64,000 nt of DNA from Pseudomonas veronii (lineage in GTDB: Bacteria; Pseudomonadota; Gammaproteobacteria; Pseudomonadales; Pseudomonadaceae), in assembly GCF_001439695.1 (NCBI RefSeq), contig NZ_JYLL01000002.1, positions 186,001-250,000 on the forward strand, read 5' to 3'. Each line of letters begins with the position of its first letter. The stretch's first letter is position 1. The notes beneath the pieces are model-generated. The model made no database searches. It saw only the letters and a list, made by a program, of their open reading frames with translations, and was not told the DNA's origin. Positions 1-9,098 of this stretch are shown here, piece after piece. The translations under genes and the position numbers were made by a program.

Positions 1-2
1 GC

Positions 3-3000
3 TTCACCGCCCATGTGGCACAGGCCATTGTGGCGTTGGTGCCGACGCTTGTTTCGGGTGACGCGCAGTTGCTTCGCCAGCAATTGGCGACGAAAGCCAA
101 GGCCTTGAGGATCGACCTGTTTGAAGCGCTCACGCGGTTTGCCGACACCTGCCGTGCTGACGCGGTGGGTGCCAGTGCATCGGTACTCAAATTGTTGCCC
201 GAGCGCGTCAGCCCCGACCAGCCCATACCGGCGGTGATTACCCAACTACGGGCCTTGCACCCCGAACTGAGCATGGCGCGGTTGCTCGAGGTGTTGCGCG
301 AACACCCGTTATCGGAGCATCAGCAAACCCAGCTGCTGCAGTCGCAACTGCAACCCGAGGCGCTTTATGACGCATTGCGCGCCGCACGCCTGGTGACGCG
401 CCGCGAAGCCATCGTCGATGGGCTTTTTCATCCGCGCCGATTTGACCGGCAAACCCAGGATTGGGCCGCGCATTTCGCCCACAGCGTACTGCGCGACGGC
501 AGCGCCCAGGCGTTGCTCGTCAGCCCGGCCACGCAAGCGCTGCCCTATGTTTCGCAGGGGGCACAGGACCGCAGCGTGGTGGTCATTGATCAGGGCCAAG
601 GGCGATTTTCGCCGTATTACCACCGTGAGTCGCGCACCGGCGCCATGCTGAGTGGCGCCAACGGTTTCTATCTGGCGATCATGCGCCAGCTGTCCGACGA
701 TGACCGGCGTCTACTCGGCTTGAGCGCGGAGCACAGCGTTGCCGACTTTCGGCGTCAGGTCGCTCGCGCCCTGTTGCGCCATCGTGCGCCGGATGGCGCG
801 TTTTATCCCGACCGGCGCGAGATCGCGCACTACGTCAGTCACGTCGATACCGCCCGTATCGCCGCAGAGCCCGATGCCCTTGGCCTTTACCACTTGGGGG
901 CGGAGCGCTACCTGTGGCTGGACGATGCTTATTTCAAGGTGGCGGAGCAGCCATGGCGCCTATTGCACCCGTCCCTGAACGATGCGTATGCCCCGCTGTT
1001 GAGCCACAACGGTGCCGGCGCCTGGCGGCACGAATGGGAAAACCCGCTGACGTGGGACGGCGCCAAGGCGTTCCAGCGCCTGGGGCCGTTTACCCGCGCA
1101 GTGCCGGCGGATGCCATCGAGCAGATTCAGCAGATAAGCGGGGTGACAGCGGACGTCCTGCGCCGGATACATCTGCGCAATGAGCGCGCGCCGGCAATCG
1201 TGGTGGAGACCGTCGAGCGCTTCATGCGGCATCAACGGATCAACACCGGCGTGGATACGGGGCGGGATTTTTTCGACAGGCTGCTCGGCGAGGTCGGTGT
1301 CGACAGCGCCGAAACGTTGGTGGGGCCGGCGGCGACCACCCGCGCCGAGCAGGTCGCGGTGCTCGAGGCCGAGGTCGCGCGCAACCGGCCTCACATGGAG
1401 CGCCTGTTTTTCAAGGCGCTGGGCCAAAAACAGCAGCCATCGGGCGATCCATTGGCGCAGGTGCTGCAGCGCGATTTTCCCAGTTTGACGGCGGCACTCG
1501 CCGAAGAGCTGGTGCGCGACGTCACCGCGCAGGAGCGCCTCAGCCTGCAGGCCGGCCGCATCCCCTTGAGCCTGATGTCGGCCGCGCGTTGGCGGGTGAG
1601 CGTCGCGCGCAAGATCAGGGCGCTGGAGGGATTGTATCTGCCGGCTGCAGCGAGTGAAGACACCTCGAGACTGATCCTGCATACATTGCCGGACATCGAC
1701 GGATGGCCGAACCACCTGCGGGTCGAGGTGTGGGAGCGCGGTCGCCTGATCGATAGCATCGGCCCGGTCGACGGCGCGCTCAGACGGATACTGGAAGCGG
1801 TCGACGTGGATTATCAGGCCTACATTCTTCAAGCGAACGGTGAACGGCAACCGACCGGGCGTCCCGGGGCGTTCCTGGCGGTGCTGTTGGACGCGTTACC
1901 GTCGATTGAACGTGAAGCGCTGCACTACACCCACGATGCGCTGCGCCGGGAGATCGAACAGCGTTCGCAACGCGCCCTCAGCCTGTTCGACCCACAGCGA
2001 CGCCCCTGGTACGTCCCGCCACGGCGCCTGGCGGATGGGCGCATGGGTTACCCGTTGAGCGGCGGTGATCATTGGGGTCCGGTGGACCGTGAACACGTCG
2101 CCAAGCTGCGGCAGCTGTTTCCGGCGAAAACCGATGAGCAGGCCTTTGCGCTGCTCCAGGGCCTGAGTGATTCCGTCCGAGAGCGGGAAAGCGCGATCAA
2201 CTTCATGTTCAGAGAGCGCGCCGTCTTGAATGCCAACCTTGAACGATGGTGCCGACAGGGTAAGCCCGAGGACTTGCCCGCACAACGTGAGGCGGCTGCG
2301 CGCATTCAGCGCTGCTGGGCTAAAGAAGACTCCGTTCGCGGGGTACCGTATGAACTCATCCTGGATGACTTGGCATTAAATGATTTGCCGCCGCTGGGCG
2401 CCTATTTCGGTCATGTAAAACTGTTGAGCCTGAAAAACAATCGGCTGGAAACCATTCCAACCAGTTTTTTCAGGTGTTTTCCGCAGCTTCGCTGGGTGTT
2501 TTTCAACGGTAATCATCTGCAGCGCCTTCCCGTCGGGTTGGCACAGCTGGGCTATTTATCGCTGCTCAACCTCTCGAATAATCGGCTCAAGCTTCAACTG
2601 GGGGACGTAATACTGCTCGCTGAAATGACCAGCCTGGTGACACTGGATTTATCGGTAAACCCACTGAGACTGGGGCAGCGCTTGAAGCTGCATGGGTTGA
2701 AGAAGTTGCGCGTGCTTAACCTGCGCAATACGCAAATTGAAAGCCTGCCCCTTGGCGCCGCCATCTTGCGATCACTGGAGGTCTTTGATTTGCGTGACAA
2801 TCGAATATCGATCTTGACCAGCCTCGATTTGTTCATTTACCCGAATGTTCATCGAGCGATGAATTTGCAAGGCAACCCGCTTTCACAGGGCTCCCTGCAA
2901 ATGATGCGCCGCTACCGTGAGTGGCCGGGGCAGGCGGATATCGATTTTGGCCTGGGCGCCCAGCCCGCAGCGGCATCCACACGCCCCGACACATGGTTGG

Positions 3001-3842
3001 CGGTGCTGCCTTTCGCTGAGGTTCCCCACTACCAGGCACTTTGGGCGCAACTGCAGCAACGCCCGATGTCTGATCGCTTTTTTGAGCTGCTGGCATGTAT
3101 CGCGGCCTATCCGTCGCTCATCGCCACCGGCTTTCGGGCGCTGCGAGAAGACCTGACGCGCCGCGTGTGGCAGTTGATCGAGAGTGCAACCCATAACGAG
3201 CAGCTGGCCGTGATCCTGTTTCAGCACCGCTTCGAGCTCAATCGCGGGGTGGATGGCTGGCTGTTATCACTCAATGCGCTGGAGCTTGAGTTCCTGCCGA
3301 TCGAACTGCTCGCCCGCGACACGGACGGTGATGCCGCGCCACTCTTGAATTACTTTCGAGCCCTGAAACGGTTGCAGGCCATTGATGAGATGGTGTTGCG
3401 TTTCGACCGCCATCAAACGTGGGATGTGGTGAGCAGCATGATCCTTGCCAGCCGCATTGCGTTGGCGCACAGCCTGGATTTACCCCTTGGATTCGAAGAG
3501 CGTTTGGCCAGGACACTGGGTGGCCCCAATGCGAACTCAATCACCAGGATGCACGGAATGATCGTGGCCGCCGAAGCTCAGTTCGACTGGCCGGCTTTAT
3601 TGGTGCAAGCAGAATATTGGCGGCAGTTTCTGGCGCGTAAATACCGATCGAGGTTCGACGCGCGCCTTGGGCAATACGATCGAGAAATGGAGCGTGCGCA
3701 GGCGCAAGTCGAAAGTGCGGAGATGAGCGAAGGCGCGTACCTGCTGCTGGTGCGTAAGGTGCAAGCCTTGAGGGCGCACGACGAGGAGCAATTGATTGAG
3801 CAACTGACGCGCGAGGAATGGACTCGCTTCGTGACCGGCTGA
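3..3842 (+). CDS. Large LRR toxin/effector-like protein (DUF6543-type N-terminus, LRRs, NEL-like C-terminus), 5' end outside window
   Basis: The frame is open to the left edge, so the start is probably upstream; the first in-window start is a GTG at 15, used here for numbering (1275 residues). A long N-terminal part (about 1-700) resembles the dermonecrotic-toxin-like DUF6543 region of Pseudomonas LRR proteins. Residues about 800-957 are leucine-rich repeats with LxxLxLxxNxL spacing (for example LKLLSLKNNRLETIP). The last ~260 residues resemble the NEL (novel E3 ubiquitin ligase) domain: the LREDLTRRVWQLIE helix, a LSLNALELEF segment, and a C-terminal YLLLVRKVQ...LTREEW tail. In the NEL family the catalytic Cys lies in a CxD motif just before the NALE-like segment. 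Here that place reads G1078-V-D and no nearby cysteine replaces it. Family members are often secreted or translocated, but no signal peptide or secretion partner is visible here. Confidence 0.8.
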   Translation, partial: FTAHVAQAIVALVPTLVSGDAQLLRQQLATKAKALRIDLFEALTRFADTCRADAVGASASVLKLLPERVSPDQPIPAVITQLRALHPELSMARLLEVLREHPLSEHQQTQLLQSQLQPEALYDALRAARLVTRREAIVDGLFHPRRFDRQTQDWAAHFAHSVLRDGSAQALLVSPATQALPYVSQGAQDRSVVVIDQGQGRFSPYYHRESRTGAMLSGANGFYLAIMRQLSDDDRRLLGLSAEHSVADFRRQVARALLRHRAPDGAFYPDRREIAHYVSHVDTARIAAEPDALGLYHLGAERYLWLDDAYFKVAEQPWRLLHPSLNDAYAPLLSHNGAGAWRHEWENPLTWDGAKAFQRLGPFTRAVPADAIEQIQQISGVTADVLRRIHLRNERAPAIVVETVERFMRHQRINTGVDTGRDFFDRLLGEVGVDSAETLVGPAATTRAEQVAVLEAEVARNRPHMERLFFKALGQKQQPSGDPLAQVLQRDFPSLTAALAEELVRDVTAQERLSLQAGRIPLSLMSAARWRVSVARKIRALEGLYLPAAASEDTSRLILHTLPDIDGWPNHLRVEVWERGRLIDSIGPVDGALRRILEAVDVDYQAYILQANGERQPTGRPGAFLAVLLDALPSIEREALHYTHDALRREIEQRSQRALSLFDPQRRPWYVPPRRLADGRMGYPLSGGDHWGPVDREHVAKLRQLFPAKTDEQAFALLQGLSDSVRERESAINFMFRERAVLNANLERWCRQGKPEDLPAQREAAARIQRCWAKEDSVRGVPYELILDDLALNDLPPLGAYFGHVKLLSLKNNRLETIPTSFFRCFPQLRWVFFNGNHLQRLPVGLAQLGYLSLLNLSNNRLKLQLGDVILLAEMTSLVTLDLSVNPLRLGQRLKLHGLKKLRVLNLRNTQIESLPLGAAILRSLEVFDLRDNRISILTSLDLFIYPNVHRAMNLQGNPLSQGSLQMMRRYREWPGQADIDFGLGAQPAAASTRPDTWLAVLPFAEVPHYQALWAQLQQRPMSDRFFELLACIAAYPSLIATGFRALREDLTRRVWQLIESATHNEQLAVILFQHRFELNRGVDGWLLSLNALELEFLPIELLARDTDGDAAPLLNYFRALKRLQAIDEMVLRFDRHQTWDVVSSMILASRIALAHSLDLPLGFEERLARTLGGPNANSITRMHGMIVAAEAQFDWPALLVQAEYWRQFLARKYRSRFDARLGQYDREMERAQAQVESAEMSEGAYLLLVRKVQALRAHDEEQLIEQLTREEWTRFVTG

Positions 3843-3846
3843 TTGC

Positions 3847-3873
3847 GTGCTTATGCCTTTAAGCCATAAGCAC
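3847..3873. terminator. Hairpin between the toxin gene and cysM
   Basis: A perfect 9-bp stem, GTGCTTATG (3847-3855) with CATAAGCAC (3865-3873), encloses a 9-nt loop right after the toxin stop codon. There is no T-tract, so termination is only suggested by position. Confidence 0.35.
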
Positions 3874-3948
3874 CGCACTTTGCGTGATATGGCGCGCCAG
3901 GCTTTCCCGGTATGATGTTCGCCCCGCAGTCTGGATTGCGAATACGCC

Positions 3949-4851
3949 ATGACCTTGCAGTACCCTACAATCGCCGATTGCGTCGGCAACACGCCCCTGG
4001 TCCGCTTGCAACGCATGGCGGGTGAAACCAGCAATACCCTGTTGCTCAAGCTCGAAGGGAACAACCCGGCCGGTTCCGTCAAGGACCGTCCGGCGCTGTC
4101 GATGATCACGCGCGCCGAGCTGCGCGGGCAGATCAAGCCGGGCGACACCCTGATCGAAGCCACCTCCGGTAACACCGGGATTGCCCTGGCCATGGCCGCG
4201 GCGATCAAGGGTTACAAGATGGTGCTGATCATGCCCGACAATGGCAGCGCCGAGCGCAAGGCCGCGATGACCGCCTACGGTGCCGAATTGGTCCTGGTCA
4301 GCCAGGAAGAAGGCATGGAAGGCGCCCGCGACCTCGCCGAGCGCATGGCCGCCGAAGGCCGTGGCCAGGTGCTGGACCAGTTCGCCAACGGCGACAATCC
4401 CGAGGCGCACTACACCACCACCGGCCCGGAAATCTGGCGCCAGACCCAGGGCACGATTACCCATTTCGTCAGCTCCATGGGCACCACCGGCACCATCATG
4501 GGCAACTCGCGCTACCTCAAGGAGCAGAACCCGGCGATCCAGATCGTCGGCCTGCAACCGATGGAAGGCGCGTCGATCCCCGGGATTCGCCGCTGGCCCG
4601 AAGAGTATTTGCCGAAGATCTACAACGCCACGCGCGTGGATCGCATCATCGACATGGCCCAGCGTGAAGCCGAAGACACCACGCGCCGCCTGGCCCGTGA
4701 AGAAGGCATCTTCTGCGGTGTGTCCTCCGGCGGCGCCGTGGCCGGCATGTTGCGATTGTCCAAGGAAGTGGAAAACGCGGTGATCGTCGCGATCATCTGT
4801 GACCGTGGCGACCGTTACTTGTCGACCGGCATTTTCGACGAACCCAACTGA
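3949..4851 (+). CDS. cysM: Cysteine synthase B (O-acetylserine sulfhydrylase)
   Basis: PLP-dependent enzyme making cysteine from O-acetylserine and sulfide or thiosulfate, in the cytoplasm. The 300-residue length fits CysM. The PLP-binding lysine sits in GSVKDRPA (K45), the substrate-binding loop is TSGNTG (residues 72-77), and a glycine-rich phosphate-binding segment [11 protein letters not shown] lies in the middle. The C-terminal SSGGAVAG loop is also present. The stop codon overlaps the start of rlmD by one base (TGATG), so the two genes are very likely co-transcribed and translationally coupled, an arrangement common in Pseudomonas. Confidence 0.96.
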   Translation: MTLQYPTIADCVGNTPLVRLQRMAGETSNTLLLKLEGNNPAGSVKDRPALSMITRAELRGQIKPGDTLIEATSGNTGIALAMAAAIKGYKMVLIMPDNGSAERKAAMTAYGAELVLVSQEEGMEGARDLAERMAAEGRGQVLDQFANGDNPEAHYTTTGPEIWRQTQGTITHFVSSMGTTGTIMGNSRYLKEQNPAIQIVGLQPMEGASIPGIRRWPEEYLPKIYNATRVDRIIDMAQREAEDTTRRLAREEGIFCGVSSGGAVAGMLRLSKEVENAVIVAIICDRGDRYLSTGIFDEPN

Positions 4852-6203
4852 TGGCCAAGCACGAGAGAGGCCTGCGCTTCCAGCCGACGGGCGGCAGCCG
4901 TACCCCACAGATTCCGGTGGGCAAGAAGCAACGCCTGACCATCGAGCGCCTGGCCAATGACGGCCGTGGCATCGTGTTCTTTGAAGGCCGCACCTGGTTC
5001 GTCAACGGTGCGCTGGCCGGTGAAGAGGTCGAAGCGCGGGTATTGGGCGCCCACGGCAAAGTGGTCGAGGCGCGCACCGAGCGTGTGTTCAAGCCCAGCG
5101 AACTACGGCGCCCGGCGCCGTGCGCGCACTTCGGTCGTTGCGGCGGTTGCAGCGTGCAGCACCTGCCCCATGCTGAACAACTTGCCCTGAAACAGCGCAT
5201 GCTCGCCGAGCAATTGTCGCGTGTGGCAGGGGTCGAACCGCAGGCGTGGGCGGCACCCTTGAGTGGCCCGGAGCTGGGCTATCGGCGTCGCGCCCGCGTG
5301 GCGGTGCGCTGGGACGCCAAGGCCAAGACCCTGGAAGTGGGCTTTCGCGCCGTGGCCAGCCAGGACATCGTCGCCATCGACGATTGCCCGGTGCTGGTAC
5401 AGGCCTTGCAACCGATCATGCAGCGTTTGCCCAACATGCTGCGGCGCTTGAGCAAACCGCAGGCATTGGGGCATGTGGAGCTGTTCAGCGGGTCGTCCAT
5501 CGCCGTATTGCTGCGCCATATGGCGCCGTTGTCCGACGCCGATCTGCTGATCCTCAAAGAATTCTGCGCCTTCCATGAGGCCCAGTTGTGGCTGCATGGC
5601 GAGGGCCAGCCGGAGCCGGTCGAGCCTGACCAGGCCCTGGGTTATCGGTTGGAACCGTGGGATCTGGAGCTGGCGTATCGGCCGGGCGATTTTGTCCAGG
5701 TCAACGCCGGGGTCAACGCGGCGATGGTGGCCCAGGCCCTCGAATGGCTGGCGCCGCAAGCCGATGAGCGCGTGCTGGACCTGTTTTGCGGGCTGGGCAA
5801 CTTCGCCCTGCCACTTGCGCGCCAGGTGCGCGAAGTGGTCGCGGTGGAAGGCGTGCAGGCCATGGTCGAGCGTGCGGCGCTGAATGCCGTCAGCAATAAT
5901 TTGCATAATGTGCAGTTTTTTCAGGCCGATTTGTCCCAGTCGTTGACTGACGCGGAATGGGCCAAACAGGGCTTTTCTGCGGTACTCTTGGACCCACCTC
6001 GCGACGGTGCCCTGGAGGTTGTGCGCAAGCTCGCCAGCCTGGGGGCCAAGCGCCTGGTGTACGTGTCCTGCAATCCGGCGACGCTGGCGCGGGACACGGT
6101 TGAGTTGGTCAAGCAGGGTTACCGGCTAAAACGTGCCGGGATCCTCGACATGTTTCCGCAAACCGCGCATGTCGAGGCGATGGCGTTATTTGAGGCGGGC
6201 TAG
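4851..6203 (+). CDS. rlmD: 23S rRNA (uracil-1939 C5)-methyltransferase RlmD
   Basis: SAM-dependent enzyme that methylates U1939 of 23S rRNA. At 450 residues it has the full family layout. A TRAM RNA-binding domain (about 25-80) is followed by iron-sulfur cluster cysteines C91, C97 and C100 in [10 protein letters not shown]. The C-terminal Rossmann methyltransferase has [14 protein letters not shown], a LDPPRDG motif and the catalytic cysteine C407 in [12 protein letters not shown]. Translation is coupled to cysM by a one-base overlap. relA lies 134 bp downstream. Confidence 0.96.
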   Translation: MAKHERGLRFQPTGGSRTPQIPVGKKQRLTIERLANDGRGIVFFEGRTWFVNGALAGEEVEARVLGAHGKVVEARTERVFKPSELRRPAPCAHFGRCGGCSVQHLPHAEQLALKQRMLAEQLSRVAGVEPQAWAAPLSGPELGYRRRARVAVRWDAKAKTLEVGFRAVASQDIVAIDDCPVLVQALQPIMQRLPNMLRRLSKPQALGHVELFSGSSIAVLLRHMAPLSDADLLILKEFCAFHEAQLWLHGEGQPEPVEPDQALGYRLEPWDLELAYRPGDFVQVNAGVNAAMVAQALEWLAPQADERVLDLFCGLGNFALPLARQVREVVAVEGVQAMVERAALNAVSNNLHNVQFFQADLSQSLTDAEWAKQGFSAVLLDPPRDGALEVVRKLASLGAKRLVYVSCNPATLARDTVELVKQGYRLKRAGILDMFPQTAHVEAMALFEAG

Positions 6204-6337
6204 GATGCCCGTTTAATCCGACTGGCCTGCATTCTCCTGGGCCGTGACCTGCCAGGGAGTGTGTGAGCTTTAGTGATAAAGCAGGTCAGCGATGATTTTT
6301 GGCGCATCGAAGGTGCGTCGTAGGGAAGGTAAGCAAG

Positions 6338-8581
6338 ATGGTACAGGTGAGAGCACACCAGCCGATCAACACCGACGGCAGTATCAATCTCGAGGCATGG
6401 CTGGATCATGCCATCAGTGTCGACCCGGCACTGGACCGTGAAGCCTTGAAAGCAGCCTGCGAGTTCGCTCGTGAGTCTGAACAGCAAGACAATGCGGCCA
6501 AGAACCTGTGGGCCGAAGGCACTTCGAGCTTTCGCACCGGCTTGGAAATCGCTGAGATCCTCGCCGATCTCAAGCTCGACCAGGATTCGCTGATCGCTGC
6601 CGTGCTCTATCGCGGCGTGCGTGAAGGGCATATCCCGTTGGCCACCGTGGGCCAGCGCTTCGGCTCCGTGGTGGCCAAGCTGATCGACGGCGTGCTGCGC
6701 ATGGCCGCCATCAGCGCCAGCCTCAGCCCGCGCCAGTCCATGGTGCTGGGCACCCAGGGCCAGGTGGAAAACCTGCGCAAGATGCTGGTGGCGATGGTCG
6801 ACGACGTGCGCGTCGCCTTGATCAAGCTGGCCGAACGCACCTGCGCGATCCGTGCGGTGAAAACCGCCGACGACGAAAAGCGCAACCGCGTGGCCCGCGA
6901 AGTCTTCGACATCTACGCACCGCTGGCGCACCGCCTGGGTATCGGTCATATCAAATGGGAGCTGGAGGACTTGTCCTTCCGCTACCTCGAACCCGACCAA
7001 TACAAACAGATCGCCACGCTGCTGCATGAGCGCCGGCTCGACCGCGAGCGTTTCATCACCGACGTGATGGGCCAGCTGCGCGCCGAGTTGCAGGCTACCG
7101 GCGTCGACGCCGACATCAGCGGCCGCGCCAAGCACATCTATTCGATCTGGCGCAAAATGCAGCGCAAGGGCCTGGCCTTCAGCCAGATCTACGACGTGCG
7201 CGCCGTGCGCGTGCTGGTGCCGGAAATGCGCGACTGCTACACCGCGCTCGGTATCGTCCACACCCTGTGGCGGCACATCCCCAAGGAGTTCGACGACTAC
7301 ATCGCCAACCCCAAGGAAAACGGCTATCGCTCGCTGCACACTGCGGTGATCGGCCCCGAGGGCAAGGTGCTGGAAGTGCAGATCCGCACCCACGCCATGC
7401 ACGAAGAGGCGGAGCTGGGGGTGTGCGCGCACTGGCGCTACAAGGGCACCGACGTCAAGGCCGGGTCCAACCAATACGAAGAGAAGATCTCCTGGCTGCG
7501 CCAAGTGCTGGAGTGGCACGAAGAACTCGGCGACATCGGCGGCCTGGCCGAACAACTGCGGGTGGATATCGAGCCGGACCGGGTCTACATCTTCACCCCC
7601 GACGGCCACGCCATCGACCTGCCGAAGGGCGCCACGCCGCTGGACTTCGCCTACCGCGTGCACACCGAGATCGGCCACAACTGCCGGGGCGCCAAGATCA
7701 ACGGGCGCATCGTGCCGCTCAACTACAGCCTGCAGACCGGCGAGCAGGTCGAGATCATCACCAGCAAGCACGGTACGCCGAGCCGCGACTGGCTGAACCC
7801 GAACCTGGGTTACATCACCACCTCGCGGGCGCGGGCGAAGATCGTCCACTGGTTCAAGCTGCAGGCGCGCGACCAGAACGTCGCCGCCGGCAAAAGCCTG
7901 CTCGAACGCGAACTGGCGCGCCTGGGCCTGCCTCAGGTGGACTTCGACAAGCTGGCCGAAAAGGCCAACATGAAGATCGCCGAAGACATGTTCGCCGCCC
8001 TCGGTGCCGGCGACCTGCGCCTGGCGCAACTGGTCAACCTGGCCCAGCAACTGGTGGAGCCGGAACGCGGCAACGAACAGCTGGAACTGATCCCGCGCAA
8101 AGCCACCGGCTACAAGCCCGGCAAGCGTGGCGATATCCAGATCCAGGGCGTCGGCAACCTGATGACGCAAATGGCCGGTTGCTGCCAGCCGCTGCCGGGC
8201 GACGCCATCGTCGGCTACATCACCCAGGGCCGTGGCGTGAGCATTCACCGCCAGGACTGCGCCTCGGTGCTGCAACTGGGCGGGCGCGAGCCGGAGCGGA
8301 TCATCCAGGTCAGCTGGGGCCCGGTGCCGGTGCTCACCTATCCGGTGGACATCATCATCCGTGCCTACGACCGTTCCGGTCTGCTGCGCGACGTGTCGCA
8401 AGTGCTGCTCAACGAGCGGATCAACGTGCTGGCCGTCAACACCCGCTCGAACAAGGAGGACAACACCGCGTTGATGTCCCTGACCATCGAGATTCCGGGG
8501 CTGGACGCGTTGGGGCGGTTGCTGGGGCGGATTTCCCAGTTGCCGAACATCATCGAGACGCGGCGCAACCGTACCCCATGA
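6338..8581 (+). CDS. relA: (p)ppGpp synthetase RelA
   Basis: Ribosome-associated stringent-response alarmone synthetase, using ATP and GTP/GDP. I chose the ATG at 6338 because AGGGAAGG lies just before it and it gives the usual 747 residues; an upstream TTG at 6299 is in frame but unlikely. The N-terminal hydrolase-like domain is degenerate: LYRGVREG stands where SpoT has the HD/ED metal site, so this copy should not hydrolyse (p)ppGpp. The synthetase domain follows (YDVRAVRV, ENGYRSLHT, EVQIRT), then a TGS domain (VYIFTPDGHAIDLPKG), the Cys/His zinc-finger-like domain (GCCQPLPGD) and a C-terminal ACT domain. Its last 128 bp, including the stop codon, are the left part of the 364-bp tandem duplication. 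Confidence 0.96.
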   Translation: MVQVRAHQPINTDGSINLEAWLDHAISVDPALDREALKAACEFARESEQQDNAAKNLWAEGTSSFRTGLEIAEILADLKLDQDSLIAAVLYRGVREGHIPLATVGQRFGSVVAKLIDGVLRMAAISASLSPRQSMVLGTQGQVENLRKMLVAMVDDVRVALIKLAERTCAIRAVKTADDEKRNRVAREVFDIYAPLAHRLGIGHIKWELEDLSFRYLEPDQYKQIATLLHERRLDRERFITDVMGQLRAELQATGVDADISGRAKHIYSIWRKMQRKGLAFSQIYDVRAVRVLVPEMRDCYTALGIVHTLWRHIPKEFDDYIANPKENGYRSLHTAVIGPEGKVLEVQIRTHAMHEEAELGVCAHWRYKGTDVKAGSNQYEEKISWLRQVLEWHEELGDIGGLAEQLRVDIEPDRVYIFTPDGHAIDLPKGATPLDFAYRVHTEIGHNCRGAKINGRIVPLNYSLQTGEQVEIITSKHGTPSRDWLNPNLGYITTSRARAKIVHWFKLQARDQNVAAGKSLLERELARLGLPQVDFDKLAEKANMKIAEDMFAALGAGDLRLAQLVNLAQQLVEPERGNEQLELIPRKATGYKPGKRGDIQIQGVGNLMTQMAGCCQPLPGDAIVGYITQGRGVSIHRQDCASVLQLGGREPERIIQVSWGPVPVLTYPVDIIIRAYDRSGLLRDVSQVLLNERINVLAVNTRSNKEDNTALMSLTIEIPGLDALGRLLGRISQLPNIIETRRNRTP

Positions 8582-8607
8582 GCATCTGGATGAACACAGT
8601 CTGAAAG

Positions 8608-8694
8608 GTGGGAGGGGGCTTGCCCCCGAAAGCGGAGTGTCAGGTACCAGATTCTTGGTTGATCCACCGCAATCGGGGGCAAGCCCCCTCCCAC
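8608..8694. repeat. REPIN, copy 1
   Basis: Two inverted REP sequences, GTGGGAGGGGGCTTGCCCCC on the left and its complement ending in CCTCCCAC on the right, are separated by about 47 bp. This matches the paired REP (REPIN) layout known from fluorescent pseudomonads. Such elements are mobilised in trans by RAYT transposases; none lies in this window. Confidence 0.85.
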
Positions 8695-8734
8695 AGTTGA
8701 TCGGCGGTGTTCATACCTGATCGGAAATAGAATG

Positions 8735-8817
8735 ATGTATTCACTTGAAGACCTGCTGCACCTGATGAATCGCCTGCGCGACCCGCAATACGGGTGCCCG
8801 TGGGACATCAAGCAAAC
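8735..8817 (+). pseudogene. Truncated 5' fragment of mazG created by tandem duplication
   Basis: The first 27 codons and 2 bases of mazG are present from the ATG at 8735 and then run into relA-derived sequence at 8818. The resulting reading frame continues out of the relA frame to 8968, giving a chimeric product of 77-78 residues beginning MYSLEDLLHLMNRL. A T at 8733 creates an extra ATG at 8732. No function is expected, though the start region is intact enough to be translated. Confidence 0.85.
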
Positions 8818-8945
8818 AGGAGGACAACACCGCGTTGATGTCCCTGACCATCGAGATTCCGGGGCTGGACGCGTTGGGGCGGTTGCTGGGGCGGATTTCC
8901 CAGTTGCCGAACATCATCGAGACGCGGCGCAACCGTACCCCATGA
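8818..8945 (+). pseudogene. Truncated 3' fragment of relA created by tandem duplication
   Basis: These 128 bp repeat relA 8454-8581 exactly, including the TGA, but have no start of their own. They encode the end of the ACT domain in the original frame. Confidence 0.85.
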
Positions 8946-8971
8946 GCATCTGGATGAACACAGTCTGAAAA

Positions 8972-9058
8972 GTGGGAGGGGGCTTGCCCCCGAAAGCGGA
9001 GTGTCAGGTACCAGATTCTTGGTTGATCCACCACAATCGGGGGCAAGCCCCCTCCCAC
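8972..9058. repeat. REPIN, copy 2
   Basis: Copy of the 8608-8694 REPIN carried in the second duplication unit; it differs by one base between the arms (9033). Confidence 0.85.
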
Positions 9059-9098
9059 AGTTGATCGGCGGTGTTCATACCTGATCGGAAATAGAAAG

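Larger units (their letters stand above)
8454..8817 (+). repeat. Tandem duplication, unit 1 (relA 3' end, REPIN, mazG 5' end)
   Basis: These 364 bases are repeated directly at 8818-9181 with only three differences that I could find: 8607 G versus 8971 A, 8669 G versus 9033 A, and 8733 T versus 9097 A. The unit holds the last 128 bp of relA, the intergenic REPIN and the first 83 bp of mazG. I see no clear microhomology at the junction (relA AACA|AGG, junction AAAC|AGG). Confidence 0.95.

Noticed and set aside
6200..8401. 733-codon open frame opposite relA
   Set aside because: It is a high-GC shadow: relA reads as a fully conserved protein over the same bases and the reverse product is rich in H, Q, D and R without any domain.
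8732..8968. ORF of 78 codons between relA and mazG
   Set aside because: It is a chimera of the duplicated mazG start and out-of-frame relA tail, not a gene with its own origin.
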